DNA of 39,439 nt from Cellulomonas avistercoris (lineage in GTDB: Bacteria > Actinomycetota > Actinomycetes > Actinomycetales > Cellulomonadaceae), in the NCBI RefSeq assembly GCF_014836445.1, contig NZ_JACSQV010000016.1, positions 37,403 through 76,841 on the forward strand. Reading direction: 5' to 3'. This document shows positions 6,837 through 14,769 of the stretch, piece by piece. Each line of letters begins with the position of its first letter. Position 1 is the first letter of the stretch. The notes under the pieces were generated by a model that saw only the letters and a list, made by a program, of their open reading frames with translations, ran no database searches and was not told the DNA's origin. The position numbers and the translations under genes were made by a program.

Positions 6837-7460
6837 ATGGTCGACGCCCAGCGGTCCCGCTCGCGCGTGCCGGCCCGCCTCGCGGCGGTGTCGAGCACGG
6901 TCGTCGCGCTGGGCGCGGGCGGCCACGTCGCGGGTGCCGGGACGCTCCCGGACACGCGTGCGCTCGCCGTGCTGGCGGCGCTGACCGCGGCCGGCGCCGC
7001 GCCCCTCGCGCGGCGGCCCCTGCGGGTGAGCACGCTGCTGCCCGCCGTGGCCGTGTGGCAGTGGCTCCTGCACCGGGCGTTCGCGGCCACCGCGACGGTC
7101 GAGGCGGTCTCGGGTGACGTGGTCCCGGGCGGCGCGGTGCACGTCCACGGCGGTGCGGTGCCGGTGCCGATGCCCGGAGCCGGGCCCGGCGCCCACGCCG
7201 TGTCGATCGCCATGATCGCGGCGCACGCCGCCGCGACCGTGCTGACGGTGGCGCTGCTCGTCGCGACCGAGCGCGCCGGGCAGCGGGCGCTGGACCGGCT
7301 GGCGTGGGCCGTGCCCGTGCTGGCGGGAGCCGCCCTGGTGCCGGTCGTCGGCACGGCGCGACGTCGACCCGTCCGTGGCCGCCGGCACCGTGCGACGCCC
7401 CGGACGCGGACCCTCGGCACGCGCGGCAGCCGCGCCCCACCCACGGCCCGCGCCCTCTGA
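6837..7460 (+). CDS. Multi-pass membrane protein with His-rich loop
   Basis: A 207-residue protein with about five hydrophobic segments: VSSTVVALGAGG, LAVLAALTAAGAAP, VSTLLPAVAVWQWLLHRAFA, VSIAMIAAHAAATVLTVALLVA and RLAWAVPVLAGAALVPVVG. A loop between segments three and four contains VHVHGGAVPVPMPG and may bind a metal. The tail is basic and ends RGSRAPPTARAL, a pattern seen in small actinobacterial membrane proteins near copper or iron genes. No enzymatic motif. The adjacent PepSY gene suggests a joint metal-related role, which is inference. The start is uncertain: a GTG 18 bases upstream is also in frame. Confidence 0.6.
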   Translation: MVDAQRSRSRVPARLAAVSSTVVALGAGGHVAGAGTLPDTRALAVLAALTAAGAAPLARRPLRVSTLLPAVAVWQWLLHRAFAATATVEAVSGDVVPGGAVHVHGGAVPVPMPGAGPGAHAVSIAMIAAHAAATVLTVALLVATERAGQRALDRLAWAVPVLAGAALVPVVGTARRRPVRGRRHRATPRTRTLGTRGSRAPPTARAL

Positions 7461-7611
7461 CCGACCGGCACCTCACCGCGTCGCCCGTGGACCGTCGTCC
7501 GCGGTGCGGCGTCCTCGCGCACGCCCGCACGGGCGTGCCGCGGCCCTGCCTCCGCGCGCCCACGCGCGCCCGGACGCGACCCCGCGTCCGCCACGTCCGA
7601 GAGGGACGACC

Positions 7612-9051
7612 ATGACCTCCACGCCCACGTCCACCACCGACGCCCCGCAGCCGGGTGCCCCGCCCGACCCGCCCGCGCGGGGCTCGCTCTGGTCCGCGCT
7701 CCAGCCGGTCCTGCTGCGGCTGCACTTCTACGCCGGCATCCTCGTCGGCCCGTTCCTGCTGGTCGCGGCCGTGACAGGGCTGCTCTACTCGGTGTCGCCG
7801 CAGCTCGAGGCCGTCGTCCACCGCCACGAGCTGACGGTCGACGAGGTCGGTGCGACGCGCCTCGACCTGGCCGACCAGGTCGCCGCCGCGCGTGCCGCGC
7901 ACCCCGAGGGCCAGGTCGTGCAGGTGCAGCCCGCGGCCACGCCCGACGGGACGACGCGCGTCGTCCTGGCCGCCACCGACGTCCCCGAGGGCAAGGACCG
8001 CACGGTCTTCGTCGACCCGTACACCGCCGAGGTGCGCGGGTCGCTCGCCACGTACACCGGGTTCCTGCCGGTGCGCTGGACGCTCGACGACCTGCACCGC
8101 AACCTGCTGCTCGGCGAGCCGGGCCGCGTCTACTCCGAGCTCGCGGCGTCCTGGCTGTGGGTCGTCGTGCTCGGGGGTGTGGCGATGTGGGTCGCGCGCT
8201 CGGCGCGACGGGGGCGGTGGCGCCGGCTCGTCGTGCCCGACCGCACGGGGCCTGCCAGGCGGCGCACGCTGTCGTGGCACGGGGTGGTCGGGCTCGTCGT
8301 CGCGCTGGGGCTCCTGGTGCTCTCGGCGACGGGCATGACGTGGTCGGTGCGCGCCGGTGCGAACGTCGGCGAGCTGCGGACCGCCTGGGGGTGGACCACG
8401 ACGTACCTCGACACGACGCTGCCGGGTGCGGCGGCCGGCGAGGAGGACCCGCACGCCGAGCACCGCCTCGGTGACGGGACCCCCGACGCCGTGCTCACCG
8501 CCGGGATCGGCGTCGACGGCGTCCTCGCGGTCGCGCGCGACGAGGGGCTGCGCGACCCGCTGCGCCTGACACCGCCGGCCGACGCGACGCACGCGTGGGG
8601 CGTCGCCGAGCACGGCGGCGGGCTGCCGTCCCGGGCGGACTCGATCGCGGTCGACCCGATGGACGGCACCGTGGTCTCGCGCGTCGACTTCGCGGACCAG
8701 CACCTGGTCGCCAAGCTCGCGCACTGGGGCATCTACGCGCACATGGGCGAGCTGTTCGGGGTGGCGAACCAGGTGGCGCTCGCCGGGCTGGCGACCGGGC
8801 TCATCACCCTGGTCGTCCTGGGGTACCGGATGTGGTGGCAGCGGCGGCCCACGCGCGAACCCGGCTTCGGCCCCGGACCCCTGCTGCCGCCCGGTGCGCT
8901 GCGCGCTGCGCCCCGGGCGCTCACCGTCGTGGTGCTGGGCCTGGCGGCGCTGGTCGGCTGGTTCGTCCCGCTGTTCGGCGTCCCGCTGCTGGCGTTCCTG
9001 CTGGTCGACACGGCCCTCGCCGCCCGACACCGCCGCACCACCAAGGCCTGA
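7612..9051 (+). CDS. PepSY-associated transmembrane protein
   Basis: A 479-residue inner-membrane protein of the PepSY_TM family, often iron-regulated and linked to siderophore or ferric reduction systems. The first membrane helix reads LLRLHFYAGILVGPFLLVAAVTGLLYSVSP. A PepSY-like extracytoplasmic domain contains VFVDPYTAEVRGSLATYTGFLPVRW, followed by LDDLHRNLLLGEPGRVYSELAASWLWVVVLGGVAMW. Then come SWHGVVGLVVALGLLVLSATGMTW, a second soluble loop (SIAVDPMDGTVVSRVDFADQ), HWGIYAHMGELFGVANQ and final helices. The His residues in the first and third helix regions are family-typical. A GAGAGGG site precedes the ATG. A strong hairpin follows the stop codon. Confidence 0.88.
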   Translation: MTSTPTSTTDAPQPGAPPDPPARGSLWSALQPVLLRLHFYAGILVGPFLLVAAVTGLLYSVSPQLEAVVHRHELTVDEVGATRLDLADQVAAARAAHPEGQVVQVQPAATPDGTTRVVLAATDVPEGKDRTVFVDPYTAEVRGSLATYTGFLPVRWTLDDLHRNLLLGEPGRVYSELAASWLWVVVLGGVAMWVARSARRGRWRRLVVPDRTGPARRRTLSWHGVVGLVVALGLLVLSATGMTWSVRAGANVGELRTAWGWTTTYLDTTLPGAAAGEEDPHAEHRLGDGTPDAVLTAGIGVDGVLAVARDEGLRDPLRLTPPADATHAWGVAEHGGGLPSRADSIAVDPMDGTVVSRVDFADQHLVAKLAHWGIYAHMGELFGVANQVALAGLATGLITLVVLGYRMWWQRRPTREPGFGPGPLLPPGALRAAPRALTVVVLGLAALVGWFVPLFGVPLLAFLLVDTALAARHRRTTKA

Positions 9052-9060
9052 CGCGGTTGC

Positions 9061-9116
9061 CGAACGCGGACTTCTGCCGCTCCGGGACCCCCGGAAGCGG
9101 CACAAGTCCGCGTTCG
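9061..9116. terminator. Very stable bidirectional hairpin
   Basis: A 13-base perfect outer stem (9061-9073 with 9104-9116), then a mismatch, seven pairs, one bulged A and five pairs around a three-base loop. It sits between convergent genes ending at 9051 and 9130, so it can terminate both. The end motif CGAACGCGGAC recurs at the 6716-6764 hairpin. Confidence 0.8.
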
Positions 9117-9129
9117 ACGGGGAGGAGGG

Positions 9130-9597
9130 TCAGGGGAGTGTCGCCAGGACCTGGGGGTCGGCGCAGCCGCGGGCGAAGCCGGCGATGCGGCGGTCGACGT
9201 CCCGCTGCAGCACGACGCGCCCGATCCGCTCGGCCACCGGAGCGAGCCACGCCGGGCGGCACGTGAAGCTGTACCGCCAGACCGCGCGCGTGCCGCCGTC
9301 GGGCAGCGGCGAGAAGCGCCACCCGCCGGCCATGACGGCGAAGAACCACGGCCCCTCGACCATCTTCATCCCGACGTTCGTCGGCGGCTTGTACGAGACG
9401 TACTCGCTGACCATCCGCAGGCCCGAGCGGTGGCGCGTCAGCGTCCGCACGCCCTTGGCGGGGACCGTCGCGCCGTCGAGGAACGACTGCCGGCGGATGA
9501 ACGGGTCCCAGCGCAGGCGGGCGTCGCCCGTCGTCTGCGACACGGCGAACGCGACGTCGGGGGGCACCGGCAGGTCGACGCTGGACTCCACGATCAT
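9130..9597 (-). CDS. SRPBCC family protein
   Basis: A 155-residue START/polyketide-cyclase-like protein with a hydrophobic ligand cavity. The N-terminal strand VESSVDLPVPPDVAFAVSQTTGD, the central MVSEYVSYKPPTNVGMKMVEGPWFF and RAVWRYSFTCRPAWLAPVAERIG are typical, and the final helix is QRDVDRRIAGFARGC. The ligand is unknown. The ATG has a leaderless promoter and no ribosome site. Confidence 0.85.
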   Translation of the reverse strand: MIVESSVDLPVPPDVAFAVSQTTGDARLRWDPFIRRQSFLDGATVPAKGVRTLTRHRSGLRMVSEYVSYKPPTNVGMKMVEGPWFFAVMAGGWRFSPLPDGGTRAVWRYSFTCRPAWLAPVAERIGRVVLQRDVDRRIAGFARGCADPQVLATLP

Positions 9598-9603
9598 CGG
9601 GCG

Positions 9604-9609
9604 ACCCTA
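9604..9609 (-). promoter_or_regulatory. -10 box of a leaderless promoter (SRPBCC gene)
   Basis: On the minus strand TAGGGT is followed by six bases and the ATG at 9597. Confidence 0.5.
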
Positions 9610-9648
9610 CGGGGCGCCGGGCCCGTCGGCCCGGCGCACGCGGCGTCG

Positions 9649-9735
9649 TCAGCCGGATGCCACGAGCTCGACCTCGAACCCGTCACCGTCCTCGAGGTAG
9701 GCCGCGTCGTGGTCGGGCCCGCGGGGTGGCACGAC
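9649..9735 (-). pseudogene. C-terminal remnant of a VOC/glyoxalase gene
   Basis: Twenty-eight codons reading VVPPRGPDHDAAYLEDGDGFEVELVASG and then a stop match the last strand pair of VOC proteins (Y-LEDxDGxxVEL, with the metal-ligand Glu). No VOC N-terminal part remains: the frame upstream runs into the DUF4274 gene in another phase. It is therefore a truncated relic directly downstream of that gene. Confidence 0.6.
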
Positions 9736-9737
9736 CC

Positions 9738-10235
9738 TCAGTCCGCCAGCGCCGTCCACCGCAGGTGCACGTCCAGCGGCAGACCGTCCTCGGTGTCCGA
9801 GTCGTCGACCAGCTCGCCGGGCACCGGGCGGCGCATCAGGTCGGGCACCGGCCGGGCGACGGGTGCGCCGTAGTCGTCGGTCCAGTCGATCTCGTCGTCG
9901 TCCGTCGGGTCGAACGCGATGCCGTGGTCGGCCCAGAAGCCCGCCGCGTACCGGTCCTCGATGCTGCGCAGCAGCTCCCACGTGGGGCGCTCGTAGTCGG
10001 CCGTCTCCTCGGCCGTCGCGTAGCGCGAGTAGTAGCAGGCGCCGAGGATCCAGTACGCGGCCAGCGCGGTCGCGCGGTCCGTGGTCGGGTCGTCGAGCAC
10101 GAACCGGACCGTCGCGTCGCCGCCGTCGTAGTTCATCCGCCGGACGAACGTGTGCCGCTGCTGCGGGGTCGCCGCACGCAGGAAGTCCCGCAGGAACTGC
10201 TCGGCCTCGTCCGGCTCCGGGGTCTCGTTGCTCAC
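9738..10235 (-). CDS. DUF4274 domain protein
   Basis: A 165-residue soluble, acidic protein. LRAATPQQRHTFVRRMNYDGGDATVRFVLDDPTTDRATALAAYWILG matches the DUF4274 family (immunity-like small proteins of unknown function). The C-terminal half is rich in Asp and Pro and poorly conserved in character. The GTG start fits a leaderless promoter. A DUF4274 protein could be an orphan immunity protein; no toxin gene is adjacent. Confidence 0.75.
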   Translation of the reverse strand: MSNETPEPDEAEQFLRDFLRAATPQQRHTFVRRMNYDGGDATVRFVLDDPTTDRATALAAYWILGACYYSRYATAEETADYERPTWELLRSIEDRYAAGFWADHGIAFDPTDDDEIDWTDDYGAPVARPVPDLMRRPVPGELVDDSDTEDGLPLDVHLRWTALAD

Positions 10236-10241
10236 GTCGCG

Positions 10242-10247
10242 AGCGTA
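10242..10247 (-). promoter_or_regulatory. -10 box of a leaderless promoter (DUF4274 gene)
   Basis: On the minus strand TACGCT is followed by six bases and the GTG at 10235. Confidence 0.45.
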
Positions 10248-10270
10248 ACCCGCAGCCTCGCAGCCCTCCC

Positions 10271-11260
10271 TCAGGGCAACGGTGACAGCCTGCTGCCGTG
10301 CGGGTCCGCGTACGCCTGCGGTGTCCCGTCCAGGCTGACGACGAAGCCGCGGTCGACGCGGTCCGACACCAGCTCGGCCGTGGTCGGCAGGACGCGCGCG
10401 CCCTCGTTGCCGAGCCAGTGGCCGGGCAGCGTCCCGACCAGCTCGACGAAGGAGGCACGCGCCTGCGGCGTCAGGTACGCGAGCACGGCGCTGTGCAGCA
10501 CCACGAGCGTCGCGTGGGTCGGGGCCTGCGCGGCGAGCGTCGGCAGCACGTCGAGCAGGTCACCGGCCACGACGCGCGGCGGGTCGGTGCGCGCGACCGC
10601 CAGCGCGGCGCGCAGCCGGGCGCGACGCTCGTCGTGCTCGGGCCAGACCAGCGTCTCGAGCCAGGCGCACGCGTCGTCGTCGGTGACGTCGACGGGGGCC
10701 AGGTCGACGCCCGCGCGCCACACGACCTCGGGCAGCCGCTCCGGTGCCGCGACCACCGGACCGAGGGTGCAGGGCAGCACGACGGGTGACGGTCCGTCCG
10801 CGGGGTCGAGCGAGCGCTCGCCGCCGTCGGCGGAGTCGTAGCGGTAGGAGTACCGGTCGGGCAGGAGGCACAGGCCCGCCGAGGCCCCGACCTCCAGCAG
10901 CGCCAGCGGCTGCGGGAGCCGGGCGAGGAACGGCAGGAGCGTCGCGCAGCGGCCTGCCTCGTTGGTCTGCGTCGCACGGGCGCGGACGGTCGCCGCCACG
11001 TCGTCCCACCGCGTGAGCAGCGTGCGGCGCAGGTCGTCGTAGCCGCCCGACGCCCCGTGCCACCGGGCGGCCGCGAACACGAGGTTCGGCTGCCGCTTGC
11101 CGGCCGGCAGCGTGTCGAGCAGGGCCGTAACCTGCGGGTCCGTGCTGACGCCGGTGGCCCACTCCTCGTACGTGGGCGACGTCCCGCGCGCCTCCCGCGT
11201 GGCGAAGGCGCCGTAGCCATGAGCCACGGAGGACGTGCCGAGATGCGTCGCAGGATCCAC
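10271..11260 (-). CDS. DUF2332 family protein (methyltransferase-like)
   Basis: A 329-residue protein of the DUF2332 family. Landmarks are FATREARGTSPTYEEWATGV, LPAGKRQPNLVFAAARWHG, TQTNEAGRCATLLPFL, and a Rossmann-like ALLEVGASAGLCLLPDRYSYRY that resembles a SAM-binding loop, then VVAGDLLDVLPTLAAQAP and LVVLHSAVLAYLTPQARASFVE. The function is unproven; a SAM-dependent methyltransferase-like fold is inferred. The GTG start is the first in-frame candidate and has no strong ribosome site; CAGGCT seven bases upstream could be a weak leaderless -10. Confidence 0.82.
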   Translation of the reverse strand: MDPATHLGTSSVAHGYGAFATREARGTSPTYEEWATGVSTDPQVTALLDTLPAGKRQPNLVFAAARWHGASGGYDDLRRTLLTRWDDVAATVRARATQTNEAGRCATLLPFLARLPQPLALLEVGASAGLCLLPDRYSYRYDSADGGERSLDPADGPSPVVLPCTLGPVVAAPERLPEVVWRAGVDLAPVDVTDDDACAWLETLVWPEHDERRARLRAALAVARTDPPRVVAGDLLDVLPTLAAQAPTHATLVVLHSAVLAYLTPQARASFVELVGTLPGHWLGNEGARVLPTTAELVSDRVDRGFVVSLDGTPQAYADPHGSRLSPLP

Positions 11261-11384
11261 GGCCCTCAGCCTGCCAGGTCCGCCACGGCCGCTCGTCGAG
11301 ACCGGCCTGGGTCGTCGTCAGGGGCGCGGAACACGACCGAGGACGGTCTGGACGCGACGGTGTCCCACCATCCGGTCGGGGGAG

Positions 11385-12410
11385 TCAGGCTGCCGGCGTC
11401 GTCCGGCTGCGATGCTCCGTCACGATGCGGGTGAACAGGCGCTCGTAGTCCGCGACCATCCGGTCGGCCGCGAAGCGTGCGCGGGCCTCCCGGCGGCACG
11501 CGCCCCGGTCGAGGGCGGCAGCGGCGGCCACCGCGGTGACCGCGCCCGGCACGTCGTCGACCAGGAAGCCCGTCGACCCCGGGGTCACGAGCTCCGGCAT
11601 CGACCCGCGCCGGTACGCCACGACGGGGGTCCCGGCAGCCATCGACTCGACCACCGACAGGCCGAAGGGCTCGTCGAAGTCGATGAGGTGCAGCAGCGCG
11701 ACGGCCCCACCCAGCAGCCGGTCGCGCTCGGCGGGGCCCACCGGCCCGACGTAGCGCACGTGCTCGCCGTCGACGTGGGGGAGGACCTCGCGGCGGTGGT
11801 ACCCCTCGTCGTGCACGACCCCGGCGATCACGAGCGGCCGACCGGCCCGGCGTGCGACCTCGATCGCGGTGGCCGTGCCCTTGTCCGGGTGGATGCGCCC
11901 GAGGAAGAGCAGGTACCCGCCGTCGCCCGCACCGGGGGAGAACGCGTCGACGTCGATGCCGTGGTGGATCGTCGCGGCGTACGTGAGGTCGGGATGCCGG
12001 TCGGCGTCGCTGATCGCGACGTAGTGCGTGGCGTCGTCGTACGCCCGGTAGACGGGCAGGATCCGCTCGGAGGAGAACCCGTGGACCGTCGTGACCACCG
12101 GCGTCGCCACGAGGCGGCTGAAGACGAGGGGCAAGAAGTCGAACTGGTTGCTGATGACGTCGAACTGCCCGGCCCGCTCGAAGCACGCCGCGATGTGCAG
12201 CCCCTCGCTGACCTTGGCGTCGACCGTCGGGTCCTCCTCGTACCCCGCGGGCGCCTCGGCGTGCAGGTGCGCCGCGGTCAGGGAGTCGGCCGTGGCGAAC
12301 AGCGTGACCTCGTGCCCCCGGGCGACCAGGCCCTCGGCGAGCGTGGACGCGACCTGCTCCCACGGGCCGTAGCCACGTGGTGGGACGCGATGGGCGATCG
12401 AGGCGAGCAC
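11385..12410 (-). CDS. GT4 family glycosyltransferase
   Basis: A 341-residue GT-B glycosyltransferase. The N-terminal Rossmann domain reads LASIAHRVPPRGYGPWEQVASTLAEGLVARGHEVTLFA, followed by VVTTVHGF and the linker GIDVDAF. The C-terminal nucleotide-sugar domain contains LFLGRIHPDKG (169-178) and the EX7E motif Glu247-Glu255 (EPFGLSVVE). These features predict retaining sugar transfer, likely from an NDP- or GDP-sugar. The expected start MRVAVLAS reads GTC AGA GTC GCC GTG: the AGGAGG site (12428-12433) is five bases before the GTC at 12420-12422, whereas the annotated GTG at 12410 is 17 bases from it. It shares a palindromic divergent promoter with the GT4-GH130 operon. Confidence 0.88.
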   Translation of the reverse strand: MLASIAHRVPPRGYGPWEQVASTLAEGLVARGHEVTLFATADSLTAAHLHAEAPAGYEEDPTVDAKVSEGLHIAACFERAGQFDVISNQFDFLPLVFSRLVATPVVTTVHGFSSERILPVYRAYDDATHYVAISDADRHPDLTYAATIHHGIDVDAFSPGAGDGGYLLFLGRIHPDKGTATAIEVARRAGRPLVIAGVVHDEGYHRREVLPHVDGEHVRYVGPVGPAERDRLLGGAVALLHLIDFDEPFGLSVVESMAAGTPVVAYRRGSMPELVTPGSTGFLVDDVPGAVTAVAAAAALDRGACRREARARFAADRMVADYERLFTRIVTEHRSRTTPAA

Positions 12411-12427
12411 GGCGACTCTGACGGCGG

Positions 12428-12433
12428 CCTCCT
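12428..12433 (-). promoter_or_regulatory. Ribosome site pointing to a GTC codon
   Basis: AGGAGG on the minus strand lies five bases before GTC (12420-12422), the position where homologous proteins would begin with Met-Arg-Val-Ala-Val. The nearest canonical start, GTG at 12410, lies 17 bases downstream of this site. Confidence 0.5.
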
Positions 12434-12440
12434 GGGGTCC

Positions 12441-12474
12441 GGGTGAGCGTACGCCCCCCGGGGTAGGCTCACCC
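12441..12474. promoter_or_regulatory. Palindromic divergent promoter of the glycosyltransferase locus
   Basis: Two 11-base arms (12441-12451 and 12464-12474) form an inverted repeat with one mismatch and a 12-base spacer. Each arm, read outward, begins with a TAnGCT -10 box followed by CACCC: TACGCT (12446-12451) for the leftward GT4 and TAGGCT (12464-12469) for the rightward operon. With a 17-base spacing the -35 of each promoter falls in the other arm, so the two promoters overlap almost exactly. Confidence 0.55.
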
Positions 12475-12598
12475 CAGTCTCGCCGGACCTCTGGTCGGCG
12501 ACCGGTGCCGGATCGGCGCCCCTTCGGGACGCGGCCCCTCCCCCCCCACCGTGGACGGCAGCACTCTCGCTGCGCCAAGCGCCACGGAAGCAGACCCG

Positions 12599-13732
12599 AT
12601 GAGTGTTCGTCTCGCCATGCTGTCGACCTATCCCTCCACCCCGTGCGGCATCGCCACGTTCAGTGCCGCGCTCGTCCAGCACCTGCGCGAGGCCGGCGCC
12701 GACGTGGGCGTCGTGCGGCTGGTCGACGCACCGCAGGAGCGGTCGGCGCCCGTCGTGCACGAGTGGGTCGCGGACGACCCGGACGGGGCCGCCGCGGCTG
12801 CCGCGGCGCTCGACACGTACGACGTCGCGGTCCTGCAGCACGAGTACGGCATCTACGGGGGTCCCGACGGGCAGGACGTGCTCGACCTCCTCGCCCGCGT
12901 GCGCGTGCCCGTCCTCACGGTGCTGCACACGGTCCTGACCCGTCCGACGCCCAACCAGCACCGCGTGCTGGCCGGCATCGTCGCGGCGTCCTCGGCGCTG
13001 GTGACGATGACGACCACGGCGCGCGACCGCCTCGTCACCGGGTGGGGCGTCGACCCGGCGCTCGTCGTCGTCATCCCGCACGGCGCGGAGGACAACCGGC
13101 CCCCGGTCGTGGCGTCCCGGCCCGACGCGGACGGACCCCGGACCGTGCTCACGTGGGGTCTGCTGTCCGACGGCAAGGGCATCGAGTGGGCGCTCCTCGC
13201 GCTCGCCGAGCTGCGGGAGCGGATGCCGCTGCCCACGTACCTCGTCCTCGGGCAGACGCACCCGCGCATCCTCGAGCGCGAGGGTGAGGCGTACCGCGAC
13301 CGGCTCGTCGCGCTGACCCGCGAGCACGACCTCACCGGGTCCGTGCGGTTCGACGCGCGCTACCTGTCCGGCCCGGACCTGCGTGCCGTGGTCCGCGAGG
13401 CCGACGTCGTCCTGCTGCCGTACGACTCCCGCGAGCAGGTGACGTCCGGCGTGCTGACCGAGGCGGTCGCCGCCTGCCGGCCGGTGGTGTCCACCCGGTT
13501 CCCGCACGCCGTCGAGCTGCTCTCGAGCGGTGCGGGCCTGCTGGTCCCGCAGCGCGACCCGTCCGCGATCGCCGCGGCGCTGGAGCGGGTCCTGACCGTC
13601 GACGGGGTGGCCGAGGGCATGACCGCGACCGCCCGCGGGCTGGCCGACGCGCTGCTGTGGCCCGCCGTCGCGCGGCGCTACCTCGGGCTCGCGGCGACGG
13701 TCCGACGTGCCGCGCTGCCGACGGCCGTCTGA
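12599..13732 (+). CDS. GT4 family glycosyltransferase (operon gene 1)
   Basis: A 377-residue GT-B enzyme. The N-terminal LAMLSTYPSTPCGIATFSAALVQHLR (acceptor domain, CGIATF at 16-21) and VLQHEYGIYGG (78-88) are typical of GT4 members that build mannose-containing glycans. The C-terminal domain shows VLTWGLLSDGKGIEWAL (183-199) and EQVTSGVLTEAVAACRPVV, a variant of the EX7E region. It is cytoplasmic, with no signal peptide. GGAAG lies about ten bases before the ATG. The leader is about 120 bases and contains a hairpin-forming stretch (12480-12501). Its stop codon overlaps the next start by one base. Confidence 0.9.
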   Translation: MSVRLAMLSTYPSTPCGIATFSAALVQHLREAGADVGVVRLVDAPQERSAPVVHEWVADDPDGAAAAAAALDTYDVAVLQHEYGIYGGPDGQDVLDLLARVRVPVLTVLHTVLTRPTPNQHRVLAGIVAASSALVTMTTTARDRLVTGWGVDPALVVVIPHGAEDNRPPVVASRPDADGPRTVLTWGLLSDGKGIEWALLALAELRERMPLPTYLVLGQTHPRILEREGEAYRDRLVALTREHDLTGSVRFDARYLSGPDLRAVVREADVVLLPYDSREQVTSGVLTEAVAACRPVVSTRFPHAVELLSSGAGLLVPQRDPSAIAAALERVLTVDGVAEGMTATARGLADALLWPAVARRYLGLAATVRRAALPTAV

Positions 13733-14769
13733 TGGGCGCGACCCTGGTCCGCGACGCCGAGCGTCTGCCGCGCCTCGACCACCTGCTGCGCCTGGCCACC
13801 CCGACCGGTCTCTACGAGCACGCGCTGGGTGACGAGCCGCGCGTCGAGCACGGCATGTGCGTCGACGACGTGGCACGTGCGCTCGTCGTCACGGCACGGT
13901 TCCCGTCCTCCGACGCGTCGGCCGCCGACCTCGCGGCGACCTGCCTGAGGTTCGTGCGGGCCGCGCAGCGCCCGGACGGCCGGCTGCACAACCGCCGCGA
14001 CCCGGACGGCGCGTGGCTCGACGAGCCGTCGACCGACGACCACTGGGGACGGGGGCTCTGGGCGCTGGCCGTGGCGGCGGTCGAGCTGCCCGCCGGGCCG
14101 ATGGCGCGCGGCGCGCGCCGCGGAGCGACGCTGGCCATGAGCGCGCGGTCCCCGCACACCCGCGCGACGGCCTACGCGGCGCTCGGCGCGGCGGAGCTGC
14201 TGCGCGTGGACCCCCGCGACGGCGCGGCCCGGCGACTCCTCGGTGACGCCCGGGCGACGCTGCCGCGTGCCGCGGCGGACGCGCGCTGGCCGTGGCCCGA
14301 GCCGCGGCTGACCTACGCCAACGCCGTGCTGCCCGAGGCGCTGATCGCGACCGGTGGTGCGCTCGACGACGCCGCCCTGCTCGCCGACGGCGTCCGCCTG
14401 CTCGACTGGCTCGTCGCCGAGCAGACCGTCGACGGCCGGCTGTCCGTCGTCCCCGTGGGCGGCCGCGGCCCGGGCGACGACCGTCCGGGCTTCGACCAGC
14501 AGCCCGTGGAGGTCACCGCGCTCGCGGAGGCGGCAGCCACGGCCCTGCGGGTCACGGGTGACCTGCGGTGGGTCACCGTGCTGGACCGCTGCGTCGCCTG
14601 GTTCGAGGGCGCGAACGACGTGGGCGTCCCGGTGCGCGACGCCGCGACAGGCGCCGGCTTCGACGGTCTGGAGCGCGACGGCGTCAACCAGAACCGGGGC
14701 GCGGAGTCGACGCTCGCGTGGCTCGCGTGCGCGCAGCTCCTCGCCGCGACCTCCGGCGACGCGGCGTGA
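13732..14769 (+). CDS. Alpha/alpha-barrel protein of the GT4-GH130 locus
   Basis: A 345-residue soluble protein with repeated helix pairs and Gly-rich turns: GLYEHALGDEPRVEHGMCVDDVARALVV, QRPDGRLHNRRDPDGAWLDEPSTDDHWGRGLWAL, SPHTRATAYAALGAAELLR, PRLTYANAVLPEALIATGG, FDQQPVEVTALAEAAATALR and GVNQNRGAESTLAWLACAQLL. This is the layout of (alpha/alpha)6 toroids such as sugar epimerases and glycosidases. Conserved Asp, Glu, His and Trp in the loops suggest a carbohydrate active site, but I recognise no named family. The ATG overlaps the stop of the upstream GT4 (TGATG) and its end overlaps the GH130 start, so the three are translated together. Confidence 0.72.
   Translation: MGATLVRDAERLPRLDHLLRLATPTGLYEHALGDEPRVEHGMCVDDVARALVVTARFPSSDASAADLAATCLRFVRAAQRPDGRLHNRRDPDGAWLDEPSTDDHWGRGLWALAVAAVELPAGPMARGARRGATLAMSARSPHTRATAYAALGAAELLRVDPRDGAARRLLGDARATLPRAAADARWPWPEPRLTYANAVLPEALIATGGALDDAALLADGVRLLDWLVAEQTVDGRLSVVPVGGRGPGDDRPGFDQQPVEVTALAEAAATALRVTGDLRWVTVLDRCVAWFEGANDVGVPVRDAATGAGFDGLERDGVNQNRGAESTLAWLACAQLLAATSGDAA

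Noticed and set aside
7461..7611. Open frames between the two membrane protein genes
   Set aside because: Arg/Pro/His-rich with no start signal or motif; treated as a 151-base spacer holding only the ribosome site of the PepSY gene.
9738..10235. DUF4274 gene as part of a toxin-immunity pair
   Set aside because: No secreted or polymorphic toxin gene is adjacent, so only the family resemblance supports the idea.
11261..11384. Short frame reading LTPPTGWWDTVASRPSSVVF upstream of the DUF2332 gene
   Set aside because: No start signal and no recognisable family; too short to support.
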